64,000 nucleotides of DNA from NCBI RefSeq assembly GCF_040214835.1, contig NZ_CP157874.1, forward strand, positions 4,034,001 to 4,098,000, read 5' to 3'. The notes beneath the pieces are model-generated. The model was not told the DNA's origin, ran no database searches, and saw nothing but the letters and a program-made list of their open reading frames with translations. Position numbers and translations under genes: made by a program. The stretch is from Pseudomonas asiatica. Lineage in GTDB: Bacteria; Pseudomonadota; Gammaproteobacteria; Pseudomonadales; Pseudomonadaceae. Shown here piece by piece: positions 56,183 through 64,000 of this stretch (the first letter of the stretch is position 1; the number at the start of each line of letters is the position of its first letter).

Positions 56183-56965
56183 ATGCCTCGCTTCGCTGCC
56201 AACCTGTCCATGCTGTTCACCGAACAGGACTTCCTGGCCCGCTTCAAGGCTGCCGCCGATGCTGGTTTCAGCGGCGTCGAATACCTCTTCCCGTACGACT
56301 TCAGCGCTGCCGAGATCAAGCAGCAGCTGGACGCCAACGGCCTGACCCAGGTGCTGTTCAACCTGCCGGCGGGCGATTGGGCCAAGGGTGAGCGCGGTAT
56401 CACCTGCCACCCTGACCGCGTCGAGGAATTCCGCGCCGGTGTCGACAAGGCCATCGAATACGCCAAGGTGCTGGGCAACACCCAGGTCAACGCCCTGGCC
56501 GGCATTCGCCCACAAGGCCCGGACTGCGCCACCGTGCGCAAGACCTTCGTGGAAAACCTGCGCTACGCCGCCGACAAGCTGAAAGCCGCCGGGATCCGCC
56601 TGGTCATGGAAATGATCAACACCCGCGACATCCCCGGCTTCTACCTGAACACCACCAAGCAAGCGCTTGAAATCCAGGCCGAGGTTGGCAGCGACAACCT
56701 GTTCCTGCAGTACGACATCTACCACATGCAGATCATGGAAGGTGACCTGGCTCGTACCATGGAAGCCAACCTGAAACTGATCAACCACATCCAGCTGGCC
56801 GACAACCCCGGCCGCAACGAGCCAGGCACCGGCGAGATCAACTACCGCTTCCTGTTCGAGCACCTGGACCGCATCGGCTACCAGGGCTGGGTGGGCGCGG
56901 AGTACAAGCCGCTGACCACCACCGAAGCGGGCCTGGGCTGGCTGAAGACCCATAACGCAATCTAA
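56183..56965 (+). CDS. hyi: Hydroxypyruvate isomerase
   Basis: TIM-barrel enzyme of 260 residues of the xylose-isomerase-like family that interconverts tartronate semialdehyde and hydroxypyruvate. NLSMLFTEQDFLARFKAAADAGF (in parts), the E-M-INTRD(I)PGF segment and the QYDIYHMQIMEGDL metal-binding stretch are clear. AAGGAG precedes ATG 56183. Same operon as gcl. Confidence 0.95.
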   Translation: MPRFAANLSMLFTEQDFLARFKAAADAGFSGVEYLFPYDFSAAEIKQQLDANGLTQVLFNLPAGDWAKGERGITCHPDRVEEFRAGVDKAIEYAKVLGNTQVNALAGIRPQGPDCATVRKTFVENLRYAADKLKAAGIRLVMEMINTRDIPGFYLNTTKQALEIQAEVGSDNLFLQYDIYHMQIMEGDLARTMEANLKLINHIQLADNPGRNEPGTGEINYRFLFEHLDRIGYQGWVGAEYKPLTTTEAGLGWLKTHNAI

Positions 56966-56999
56966 GGCTGATCGGGGTCCCGTGACACATGCCTGACCC

Positions 57000-57072
57000 T
57001 GTGGGAGCGGGTTCACCCGCGAATGCGATGCTGGCTTCACTGCCGCTTTCGCGGGTAAACCCGCTCCCACAG
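57000..57072. repeat. Inverted pair of REP palindromes, second kind
   Basis: GTGGGAGCGGGTTCACCCGC and inverted partner in the hyi-glxR gap. Confidence 0.85.
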
Positions 57073-57146
57073 AGTTTTGTGTCCAACAAGGGGGCCTGTG
57101 CAGCCTGCTCCATCGAGATTCAACAAATACAACGAGGTAATCTCTC

Positions 57147-58040
57147 ATGGCTAAAATCGGTTTCATCGGCACCGGCATCATGGGCAAGCCCATGGCTCAG
57201 AACCTGCAGAAAGCAGGTCACAGCATCTTCGTCTCCACCCACCACGACGCTGCCCCGGCCGACCTGATCGCCGCCGGTGCCGTGGCCCTGGCCAACCCGA
57301 AGGAAGTTGCCCAGGAAGCCGAGTTCATCATCGTCATGGTCCCCGACACCCCGCAGGTCGAGAGCGTCCTGTTCGGTGACAACGGCGTGGCCGAAGGCGT
57401 GGGCCCGAACAAGGTCGTGATCGACATGAGCTCGATCTCCCCTACCGCTACCAAAGCCTTCGCCGAGAAGATCAAGGCCACTGGCGCTGCCTACCTGGAC
57501 GCCCCGGTGTCCGGTGGCGAAGTCGGTGCCAAGGCCGCGACCCTGAGCATCATGGTCGGTGGCTGCCCGAAAGCCTTCGAGCGCGCCCTGCCGCTGTTCG
57601 AAGCCATGGGCAAGAACATCACCCGCGTCGGTGGCAATGGCGACGGCCAGACCGCCAAGGTGGCCAACCAGATCATCGTTGCCCTGAACATCCAGGCCGT
57701 TGCCGAAGCCCTGCTGTTCGCCGCCAAGAACGGCGCCGACCCGGCCAAGGTACGTGAAGCACTGATGGGCGGCTTCGCCTCGTCGAAGATCCTCGAAGTG
57801 CACGCCGAGCGCATGATCAAGGGCACCTTCGACCCAGGCTTCCGCATCAACCTGCACCAGAAGGACCTGAACCTGGCCCTGCAGGGTGCCAAGGAACTGG
57901 GCATCAACCTGCCCAACACCTCCAATGCCCAGCAAGTGTTCAACACCTGCCAGGCCCTGGGCGGCGGCAACTGGGACCACTCGGCGCTGATCAAAGGCCT
58001 GGAGCACATGGCCAACTTCTCGATCCGCGACGAAAAATGA
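57147..58040 (+). CDS. glxR: Tartronate semialdehyde reductase (2-hydroxy-3-oxopropionate reductase)
   Basis: NAD(P)-dependent beta-hydroxyacid dehydrogenase of 297 residues that makes D-glycerate. The N-terminal IGFIGTGIMGKPMAQNL Rossmann motif, LDAPVSGGEVGA substrate signature and the catalytic lysine in GQTAKVANQIIVA are visible. It follows hyi and precedes a terminator and the glycerate kinase gene. Confidence 0.96.
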   Translation: MAKIGFIGTGIMGKPMAQNLQKAGHSIFVSTHHDAAPADLIAAGAVALANPKEVAQEAEFIIVMVPDTPQVESVLFGDNGVAEGVGPNKVVIDMSSISPTATKAFAEKIKATGAAYLDAPVSGGEVGAKAATLSIMVGGCPKAFERALPLFEAMGKNITRVGGNGDGQTAKVANQIIVALNIQAVAEALLFAAKNGADPAKVREALMGGFASSKILEVHAERMIKGTFDPGFRINLHQKDLNLALQGAKELGINLPNTSNAQQVFNTCQALGGGNWDHSALIKGLEHMANFSIRDEK

Positions 58041-58050
58041 TTTAGATCCG

Positions 58051-58154
58051 GGGGCTGCTGCGCAGCCCTTTCGCGACGCAAGGCCGCTCCTACAACGGAT
58101 CGCGGTCCCCTGTAGGAGCGGCCTTGTGTCGCGAAAGGGGCGCAAAGCGCCCCC
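58051..58154. repeat. Inverted pair of REP palindromes
   Basis: CGACACAAGGCCGCTCC-type pair (left unit CGACGCAAGG) right after glxR. Confidence 0.85.
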
Positions 58155-58170
58155 AAAATCTCAGATCCAA

Positions 58171-58204
58171 CACCTTTGAACCTGCGACCACAGGTTCAAA
58201 GGTG
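58171..58204. terminator. Perfect 14-bp hairpin before ttuD
   Basis: CACCTTTGAACCTG / CAGGTTCAAAGGTG with a six-base loop and no T-run; 16 bases before a second hairpin. Confidence 0.6.
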
Positions 58205-58219
58205 GCACCGAGCAACACC

Positions 58220-58264
58220 CGCCCCTGGTTCGGCCTGCACGGAGGCAGTTCCAGGGGCGTTTTT
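58220..58264 (+). terminator. Intrinsic terminator between glxR and ttuD
   Basis: CGCCCCTGG / CCAGGGGCG around a 22-base loop, followed by TTTTT; ends 34 bases before the ttuD start. It separates or attenuates the ttuD-pykF pair from glxR. Confidence 0.8.
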
Positions 58265-58298
58265 GATTCTGCAGAACAACAATAATTGGGAGCCTGCC

Positions 58299-59573
58299 AT
58301 GTCGGTCGATCCGCAAAAACTTCTCCGCGAGCTGTTCGACACAGCCATCGCCGCCGCCCACCCCCGTCAAGTCCTCGAACCCTACCTGCCCGCCGACCGC
58401 AGCGGCCGGGTCATCGTCATCGGTGCCGGCAAGGCCGCAGCCGCCATGGCCGAAGTGGTCGAGAAAAGCTGGCAGGGCGAAGTCTCCGGGCTTGTTGTCA
58501 CACGGTACGGTCACGGCGCCAACTGCCAGAAGATCGAGGTGGTCGAAGCTGCCCACCCGGTCCCCGATGCCGCCGGCCTGGCCGTGGCAAAACGCGTGCT
58601 GGAACTGGTCAGCAACCTCAGTGAAGACGATCGCGTCATCTTCCTGCTGTCCGGCGGTGGCTCGGCGCTGCTGGCCCTGCCCGCCGAAGGCCTGACCCTG
58701 GCCGACAAGCAGCAGATCAACAAGGCGCTGCTGAAATCCGGCGCCACCATCGGCGAGATGAACTGCGTACGCAAGCACCTCTCGGCGATCAAGGGCGGCC
58801 GCCTGGCCAAGGCCTGCTGGCCGGCCACGGTGTACACCTATGCCATTTCCGATGTCCCGGGCGACCTCGCCACGGTGATCGCCTCCGGCCCGACCGTGGC
58901 CGACCCGAGCACCTCGGCCGACGCCCTGGCCATCCTCAAGCGCTACAACATCGAAGCGCCCAAGGCCGTTATCGACTGGCTCAACAACCCAGCCTCGGAA
59001 ACCGTCAAGGCCGATGACCCGGCCCTGGCCCGCAGCCACTTCCAGCTGATCGCCAAGCCCCAGCAGTCGCTCGAAGCCGCCGCGGTCAAAGCCCGCCAGG
59101 CCGGGTTCAGCCCGCTGATCCTCGGCGACCTGGAAGGCGAATCACGCGAAGTGGCCAAGGTGCACGCCGGTATCGCCCGGCAGATCGTCCAGCACGGCCA
59201 GCCGCTGAAGGCACCCTGCGTGATCCTGTCCGGCGGCGAAACCACCGTGACCGTGCGCGGCAATGGCCGTGGCGGGCGCAACGCCGAATTCCTGCTCAGC
59301 CTCACCGAAAGCCTGAAAGGCCTGCCGGGCGTGTACGCCCTGGCCGGTGACACCGACGGTATCGATGGCTCGGAAGAAAACGCCGGCGCCTTCATGACCC
59401 CGGCCAGCTACGCCCGTGCCGAAGCCCTGGGCCTGTCGGCCAGCGACGAGCTGGACAACAACAACGGCTACGGTTATTTCGCCGCCCTGGATGCGCTGAT
59501 CGTCACCGAGCCGACCCGCACCAACGTCAACGACTTCCGCGCCATCCTGATCCTCGAGACTGCCCAATCATGA
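58299..59573 (+). CDS. ttuD: Glycerate 2-kinase (MOFRL family; often annotated hydroxypyruvate reductase TtuD)
   Basis: Protein of 424 residues with the GckA/TtuD domain layout: N-terminal DUF4147 (VIGAGKAAAAMAE; LSGGGSALLALPA) and C-terminal MOFRL (GGETTVTVRGNGRGGRN; DGIDGSEENAGA). The name TtuD implies hydroxypyruvate reductase, but the family is now regarded as glycerate 2-kinases. That fits the route: glycerate from GlxR to 2-phosphoglycerate. It overlaps pykF by four bases. ATG 58299 is preceded by GGGAG. Confidence 0.9.
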   Translation: MSVDPQKLLRELFDTAIAAAHPRQVLEPYLPADRSGRVIVIGAGKAAAAMAEVVEKSWQGEVSGLVVTRYGHGANCQKIEVVEAAHPVPDAAGLAVAKRVLELVSNLSEDDRVIFLLSGGGSALLALPAEGLTLADKQQINKALLKSGATIGEMNCVRKHLSAIKGGRLAKACWPATVYTYAISDVPGDLATVIASGPTVADPSTSADALAILKRYNIEAPKAVIDWLNNPASETVKADDPALARSHFQLIAKPQQSLEAAAVKARQAGFSPLILGDLEGESREVAKVHAGIARQIVQHGQPLKAPCVILSGGETTVTVRGNGRGGRNAEFLLSLTESLKGLPGVYALAGDTDGIDGSEENAGAFMTPASYARAEALGLSASDELDNNNGYGYFAALDALIVTEPTRTNVNDFRAILILETAQS

Positions 59574-60985
59574 CGCCTGATAAAAAAGTCAAAATCCTCG
59601 CCACCCTTGGCCCTGCGATCAAAGGCATCGACGACATCCGCCAACTGGTAGAAGCCGGGGTGAATATCTTCCGCCTCAACTTCAGCCACGGCGAGCACGC
59701 CGACCACGCCCTGCGCTACCAGTGGATCCGCGAAGTCGAGCAGCAACTGAACTACCCGCTGGGTATCCTCATGGACCTGCAGGGGCCGAAGCTGCGCGTC
59801 GGCCGCTTTGCCGACGGCAAGGTGCAGCTGCAACGCGGCCAGGCCCTGCGTCTGGACCTGGACAACACCCCGGGCGACAGCCGCCGGGTCAACCTGCCGC
59901 ACCCCGAGATCATCGCCGCCCTCGAGCCGGGCATGGACCTGCTGCTGGACGACGGCAAGCTGCGCCTGCGCGTCACCGCCAAGCACAGCGACGCCATCGA
60001 CACCGAAGTGCTGGCCGGCGGCGAACTGTCCGATCGCAAGGGTGTCAACGTGCCGCAAGCGGTGCTCGACCTCTCCCCGCTCACCGAAAAAGACCGCCGC
60101 GACCTGGCCTTCGGCCTGGAGCTGGGCGTGGACTGGGTGGCTCTGTCGTTCGTGCAGCGCCCCGAAGACATCACCGAAGCACGCCAGCTGATCGGTGACC
60201 GTGCCTACCTGATGGCGAAGATCGAAAAGCCATCGGCAGTCGAACAGCTGCAAGCCATCGCGGAGCTTGCGGATGCGATCATGGTGGCCCGTGGCGACCT
60301 GGGCGTGGAAGTGCCGGCCGAAAGCGTGCCGCAGATCCAGAAACGCATCATCGGCACCTGCCGCCAGCTGGGCAAACCGGTGGTGGTGGCCACGCAGATG
60401 CTCGAATCCATGCGCTTCTCGCCAGCGCCGACCCGCGCCGAAGTCACCGACGTGGCCAACGCCGTGGCCGAAGGTGCCGATGCGGTGATGCTGTCGGCCG
60501 AGACTGCCTCGGGCGAGTACCCGCTGGAAGCTGTACAGATGATGAGCAAGATCATCCGCCAGGTGGAGAACGGCCCGGACTACCAGGCCCAACTCGACGT
60601 TGGCCGGCCGAAGGCCGAGGCCACCGTGTCGGACGCCATCAGCTGCGCCATCCGCCGTATCAGCGGCATCCTGCCGGTGGCGGTGCTGGTCAACTACAGC
60701 GAGTCGGGCGCCTCGACCCTGCGCGCGGCCCGCGAACGGCCACGGGCCCCGATCCTCAACCTGACCCCGAACCTGACCACCGCGCGCCGCCTGAGCGTAG
60801 CGTGGGGCGTGCACTCGGTGGTCAACGACCGCCTGCGCCAGGTGGACGAGGTTGTTTCCACTGCACTGGAGATTGCCCAGGCACAAGGCATGGCCAGCCG
60901 TGGCGACACGCTGCTGATCACTGCCGGTGTGCCTTTTGGCAAGCCAGGGTCGACTAACACGCTGCGGATCGAGACCTTGATCTAA
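59570..60985 (+). CDS. pykF: Pyruvate kinase
   Basis: Enzyme of 471 residues converting phosphoenolpyruvate and ADP to pyruvate and ATP. Visible: KILATLGPA, RLNFSHG, MDLQGPKLRVG, the active-site stretch MAKIEKPSAVEQL and MVARGDLGVE(V) with the metal-binding residues. Its ATG overlaps the ttuD stop (ATGA), so this copy is dedicated to the glycerate route, with enolase supplied elsewhere. Confidence 0.95.
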   Translation: MTPDKKVKILATLGPAIKGIDDIRQLVEAGVNIFRLNFSHGEHADHALRYQWIREVEQQLNYPLGILMDLQGPKLRVGRFADGKVQLQRGQALRLDLDNTPGDSRRVNLPHPEIIAALEPGMDLLLDDGKLRLRVTAKHSDAIDTEVLAGGELSDRKGVNVPQAVLDLSPLTEKDRRDLAFGLELGVDWVALSFVQRPEDITEARQLIGDRAYLMAKIEKPSAVEQLQAIAELADAIMVARGDLGVEVPAESVPQIQKRIIGTCRQLGKPVVVATQMLESMRFSPAPTRAEVTDVANAVAEGADAVMLSAETASGEYPLEAVQMMSKIIRQVENGPDYQAQLDVGRPKAEATVSDAISCAIRRISGILPVAVLVNYSESGASTLRAARERPRAPILNLTPNLTTARRLSVAWGVHSVVNDRLRQVDEVVSTALEIAQAQGMASRGDTLLITAGVPFGKPGSTNTLRIETLI

Positions 60986-61000
60986 AGCACCGCATCTCTC

Positions 61001-61090
61001 CTGTGGGAGCGGACGTGCCCGCGAAGAGGCCAGCAGGGACAACGATGTTGCCTGAGCTGACGCATTCGCGGGCACGCCCGCTCCCACAGG
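61001..61090. repeat. Inverted pair of REP-like palindromes
   Basis: TGTGGGAGCGGACGTGCCCG and CGCGGGCACGCCCGCTCCCA, a variant with GTGC/GCAC centre, after pykF. Confidence 0.8.
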
Positions 61091-61172
61091 GTCGGTGGTG
61101 TCGCACACAACTGCGGAAAACCCGAGGCCCAAAGAGGCCCACCGCTCCCCATCAACCTCACTGACTGCCCCG

Positions 61173-62048
61173 ATGTACACCAAAAATTTCGTCAACCCGT
61201 GCCCCGACTGGGCCACGGCGTTACTCAACGGCTTCAGCCAGGTGCTGCTGCTGCGCCACCCCCTGTGCGGCCTGTGCTGCCTGCTGGCCATCCTGCTGAC
61301 CGCCCCCGGCCTGGTCGGTGGCGCCCTGCTCGGCGCCCTGGCCGGCCTGCTCACCGCCCAGGCACGCAGCTACGACCGTGCCGACCGCCAGGCCGGGCTG
61401 TACTGCTACAACGGCGTGCTGATCGGCATCCTGATCAGTGCCGTGCTGCCTTGGTCGGTCATCCTGCCGCCATTGATCATCGCCGCTGGCGGCCTGTCCA
61501 GCATCATCACCCACCAGTGGCGCAAGCGCGGCGGCAAACTGCTGATCGCCTACACCGCACCCTTCGTGCTGCTGGGCTGGGCCGTATTGCTGATCGCCAG
61601 CCCCTCGCCCAGCGGCTTCGTCGAAGCCGACCCGCTGTACGCGTTGGCGCGCGGCGTGGGCCAGATCTTCCTGCTCGACCAGCCGCTGGCCGGCCTGCTG
61701 ATCATCATCGGCATGTTCATCGCCAACCCTTATGCCGCAATGTGGGCGGTGATCGGCTCGGCCATCGGCGGCGGCGTGGCACTGTTCGCCGACCAGGCGC
61801 AAGCCGCCTGGCTGGGTTTGTTCGGCTTCAATGCCGCGCTGGCAGCTTTAGCATTCAGCCGCCAGGGTGAAAAGCCTTGGGTGACGTTACTGGCAATTGC
61901 CTTGGCCCTACTACTGCAACCGCTGTTCAAGTTACTACCGATAGCCGGTTTGACCGCACCCTTCGTCACAACCTGCTGGCTGATGCACTTGGGCATTCAT
62001 CTCATGCAGCTGGGCGAAAGACGCAATACCAAAGGGTTACACAGCTAA
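61173..62048 (+). CDS. Urea transporter
   Basis: Membrane protein of 291 residues with about ten segments in two similar halves, the UT-family layout; it carries YCYNGVLIGILI and GLFGFNAALAALAF, the two matching half-motifs of urea channels. It conducts urea by facilitated diffusion. Urea is released by AllA, so export or recapture is sensible. No urease is in the window. ATG 61173 starts conserved sequence; the frame is open from 61095. Confidence 0.9.
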   Translation: MYTKNFVNPCPDWATALLNGFSQVLLLRHPLCGLCCLLAILLTAPGLVGGALLGALAGLLTAQARSYDRADRQAGLYCYNGVLIGILISAVLPWSVILPPLIIAAGGLSSIITHQWRKRGGKLLIAYTAPFVLLGWAVLLIASPSPSGFVEADPLYALARGVGQIFLLDQPLAGLLIIIGMFIANPYAAMWAVIGSAIGGGVALFADQAQAAWLGLFGFNAALAALAFSRQGEKPWVTLLAIALALLLQPLFKLLPIAGLTAPFVTTCWLMHLGIHLMQLGERRNTKGLHS

Positions 62049-62063
62049 ACTCGATGCTGATTG

Positions 62064-62843
62064 CTAACTAGAGCTATCATGTCGGCGACCCTTTCTGATT
62101 GCAGCTGCCAGTCCAGGCATGGCCAAGTTCGGTTTAGAGTAGTCGTCGATGCCTGATTCATTAATGAATATCATGTCAGGGTCAGGTAAAATACGGCCAT
62201 TCTCCACTACTACATGATCGGGATTGACGTTCATAAGTACGAACCCCTCCTCAATAAATTTCTTGTCGAGGGGTTTCAACGGTGACATTTCAATGCCTTC
62301 AGCTGTTACCAAATATTCACTAATGAATAGACTTCGGTCGCGATTGACATAGAATTTTCCGCGAAGACTTGCGCTCGGGTCGCTACGCTCCAGAATTTTT
62401 CCATCTACTGATTTTGCCCTGAACGGCTCAATTCGTTCACCAGCCGACCTTGCTCGGTTATAAGCAAAACCCTGAACCCGCTTATCCGTGTTGTTGATTT
62501 TCTTGAATACTGGTTCGAAAGCAGCCCAGTTCTGTTTGAATCGGCTGGTACCTTGGGGATCGCTGAAATTGACAGGGTCTCCTCCGCAATATGCATAGGA
62601 ATTAAGACCTCCCTTTTCAAAGGGGCTGAATACGTCGGGACTGCAAAAGCGCATCAAGACCGGGCGGTATAGCCGCCTCCCATTCCCCAGAAAATAACCT
62701 TGCACCAAGTGATCCAGTAGCTGGCCGTTGTAACACAATCGATCTCCACGTGATCCGCTGTGCAATGAGCCGTAGACCGAAAATGCAAATGATTGGGGTG
62801 GCCTTCGGGAATGCCTCATTTTATCGTCCATCCCTATCTCCAA
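62064..62843 (-). CDS. Orphan short Rhs-core protein with unknown C-terminal domain
   Basis: Protein of about 259 residues from TTG 62843, or 255 from ATG 62831. An Rhs repeat-associated core (LVQGYFLGNGRRLYRPVLMRF, then SPFEKGGLNSYAYCGGDPVN) is followed at about residue 98 by a 160-residue domain I do not recognise. Such core-plus-variable-tail proteins are typical polymorphic toxin ends. GC is lower than the neighbours. No secretion signal and no immunity gene are obvious downstream. An upstream reading (MPVSIFTGAM...) from 62909 in another frame stops within 27 codons and could be the displaced N-terminus. Confidence 0.75.
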   Translation of the reverse strand: MEIGMDDKMRHSRRPPQSFAFSVYGSLHSGSRGDRLCYNGQLLDHLVQGYFLGNGRRLYRPVLMRFCSPDVFSPFEKGGLNSYAYCGGDPVNFSDPQGTSRFKQNWAAFEPVFKKINNTDKRVQGFAYNRARSAGERIEPFRAKSVDGKILERSDPSASLRGKFYVNRDRSLFISEYLVTAEGIEMSPLKPLDKKFIEEGFVLMNVNPDHVVVENGRILPDPDMIFINESGIDDYSKPNLAMPGLAAAIRKGRRHDSSS

Positions 62844-62992
62844 GTCTGAGCAGCACGAGCCCTGAATGTTGCATCGCGCCTGTGAAAATCGAAACTGGCA
62901 TTTCTACCAGGTTGGCTCAGTTTTACTTCACGTTGCATCTGCTGACAGAGACCCTCTAGGCTTGCTACTCACACCATCGGAATAGCCCTCGC

Positions 62993-63814
62993 ATGTCCAC
63001 CCCACAATCCCTGCGTGAACGCCTCTACATCATGGTCTTCCAGACCGACACCGTAGCCGGCCGGCGCTTCGACAAGATCCTCCTGCTGATCATCCTGGCC
63101 AGCTTGGTCACCGTCATCCTCGACAGCATCGACGAAGTGCACCAGGGTTACGCCGGCGTGCTGGCGGGTATCGAGTGGGGCTTTACCGCGATCTTCCTGG
63201 CCGAGTACCTCACCCGCCTGTACTGCTCGCCCAAGCCGTTGCGCTATGCCTTCAGCTTTTATGGCCTGGTCGATCTGCTGGCGATCGTGCCGGGGATCAT
63301 CGCGCTGTACTACAGCGACGCCCAGTACCTGCTGATCATCCGCGTGATACGGATGCTGCGGATCTTCCGCGTGCTCAAGCTCAGCCCGTACCTCAAGCAG
63401 GCCCATTACCTGATGGAGGCGCTGCGCGGCAGCAAGCAGAAGATCATTGTGTTCCTGGTGACGGTATCGACCCTGGTGACGGTGTTCGGCACCTTGATGT
63501 ATGTGATCGAAGGGCCTGAGCATGGCTTTACCAGCATTCCCAAGGGTATCTACTGGGCCATCGTTACCCTGACCACGGTAGGCTTTGGCGACATCGTGCC
63601 AAAGACACCGCTGGGGCAGGTGCTGTCGTCGCTGGTGATGATTACCGGTTATTCGATCATCGCCGTACCGACCGGGATCTTCACCGCCGAGCTGGCCAAT
63701 GCCATGCGCGGGGAGCAGCTGCAGCATGATTGCCCGACCTGCAGCAAGAAGAGCCATGAGCATGGCGCGGCGTTCTGTTCGCGGTGCGGGAATGTGCTGT
63801 TTCCCAAGCAATGA
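62993..63814 (+). CDS. Voltage-gated-type potassium channel with C-terminal zinc ribbon
   Basis: Ion channel protein of 273 residues with six membrane segments. S4 is basic (RVIRMLRIFRVLKLS, about 115-130) and the selectivity filter is TVGFGD at 195-200. The C-terminus carries CPTC and CSRCGN, a likely zinc ribbon. It conducts potassium in the inner membrane. It is divergent from the Rhs-type gene and not linked to purine degradation. Confidence 0.92.
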   Translation: MSTPQSLRERLYIMVFQTDTVAGRRFDKILLLIILASLVTVILDSIDEVHQGYAGVLAGIEWGFTAIFLAEYLTRLYCSPKPLRYAFSFYGLVDLLAIVPGIIALYYSDAQYLLIIRVIRMLRIFRVLKLSPYLKQAHYLMEALRGSKQKIIVFLVTVSTLVTVFGTLMYVIEGPEHGFTSIPKGIYWAIVTLTTVGFGDIVPKTPLGQVLSSLVMITGYSIIAVPTGIFTAELANAMRGEQLQHDCPTCSKKSHEHGAAFCSRCGNVLFPKQ

Positions 63815-63828
63815 TTCCGCCTGTTCCA

Positions 63829-63922
63829 GCCCTTTCGCGGGTAAACCCGCTCCCACAGGGACCGCGCACGGTTCGGGTATGTGGTGATCCTGTGGGAGCG
63901 GGTTTACCCGCGAAAGGGCCAG
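63829..63922. repeat. Inverted pair of REP palindromes, second kind
   Basis: CTTTCGCGGGTAAACCCGCT and its inverse. Beyond it, to the window end, I see no gene. Confidence 0.85.
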
Positions 63923-64000
63923 AACAGGCAGAAGCATAACCAAAGTGTTTTTTGTTCTTTAACCCCCACAAACCCACCCGCTATAGTCGCAGGCAAACTG

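Overview
The window looks like a Pseudomonas chromosome of the P. putida group. The backbone is GC-rich. Anr, HemN and the end of a cbb3 oxidase assembly cluster sit together, the dnaX-ybaB-recR and gntR-smc-zipA-ligA blocks are in pseudomonad form, and nearly every backbone intergenic gap carries REP palindromes of the two kinds typical of P. putida (a 'CGACACAAGGCCGCTCC' kind and a 'CGGGTAAACCCGCTCCCAC' kind). Species assignment is inference from this gene set; no database was searched.

Layout. 1-7.2 kb: ccoI-ccoS-tauE/safE-like genes, then hemN behind a perfect Anr box, anr itself, apt and recR. 7.5-10 kb: ybaB and dnaX (minus strand). 10-14 kb: small accessory genes (periplasmic binding protein, a DUF3077/DUF6124-like gene with a highly structured leader, a divergent MerR/DUF2938 pair, pirin, a lipoprotein). 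14.1-25.7 kb: an AT-richer integrated element of 11.6 kb bounded by a perfect 78-bp direct repeat that is the 3' part of the 4.5S SRP RNA gene (ffs). It carries a tyrosine integrase, a Rha/KilAC antirepressor, unknown phage-like genes, an iteron-like non-coding region, a GNAT protein, an AbiJ-NTD4-like abortive infection gene, a serine recombinase and a second possible defence gene. No capsid, terminase or tail-assembly set is present, so it resembles a phage satellite or defence-carrying genomic island. 25.6-33.9 kb: intact ffs, ligA, zipA, smc and a GntR regulator.

34-62 kb is a nearly complete purine salvage and degradation region. GuaD and XdhABC convert guanine and hypoxanthine/xanthine to urate. 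PuuD (membrane urate oxidase with a cytochrome c domain), HiuH and UraD make allantoin, PuuE opens it to allantoate, and AllA splits ureidoglycolate to glyoxylate and urea. Gcl, Hyi, GlxR, the glycerate kinase-type TtuD and a dedicated pyruvate kinase carry glyoxylate to pyruvate, and a urea transporter is next door. Uptake is covered by two purine permeases (AzgA-like and NCS2) and two tandem Tsx/OmpK-like outer-membrane channels. Allantoicase is the one step not found in the window. Two operator families appear to tie the region together: six copies of TTGTAYACAA, paired in three divergent promoter regions (likely for the GntR regulator at 41.2-42.0 kb), and four TGAC-n6-GTCA-like palindromes resembling RutR boxes (a RutR-like TetR gene lies at 52.9 kb).

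The right end holds an orphan short Rhs-core protein with an unrecognised C-terminal domain and a voltage-gated-type potassium channel.
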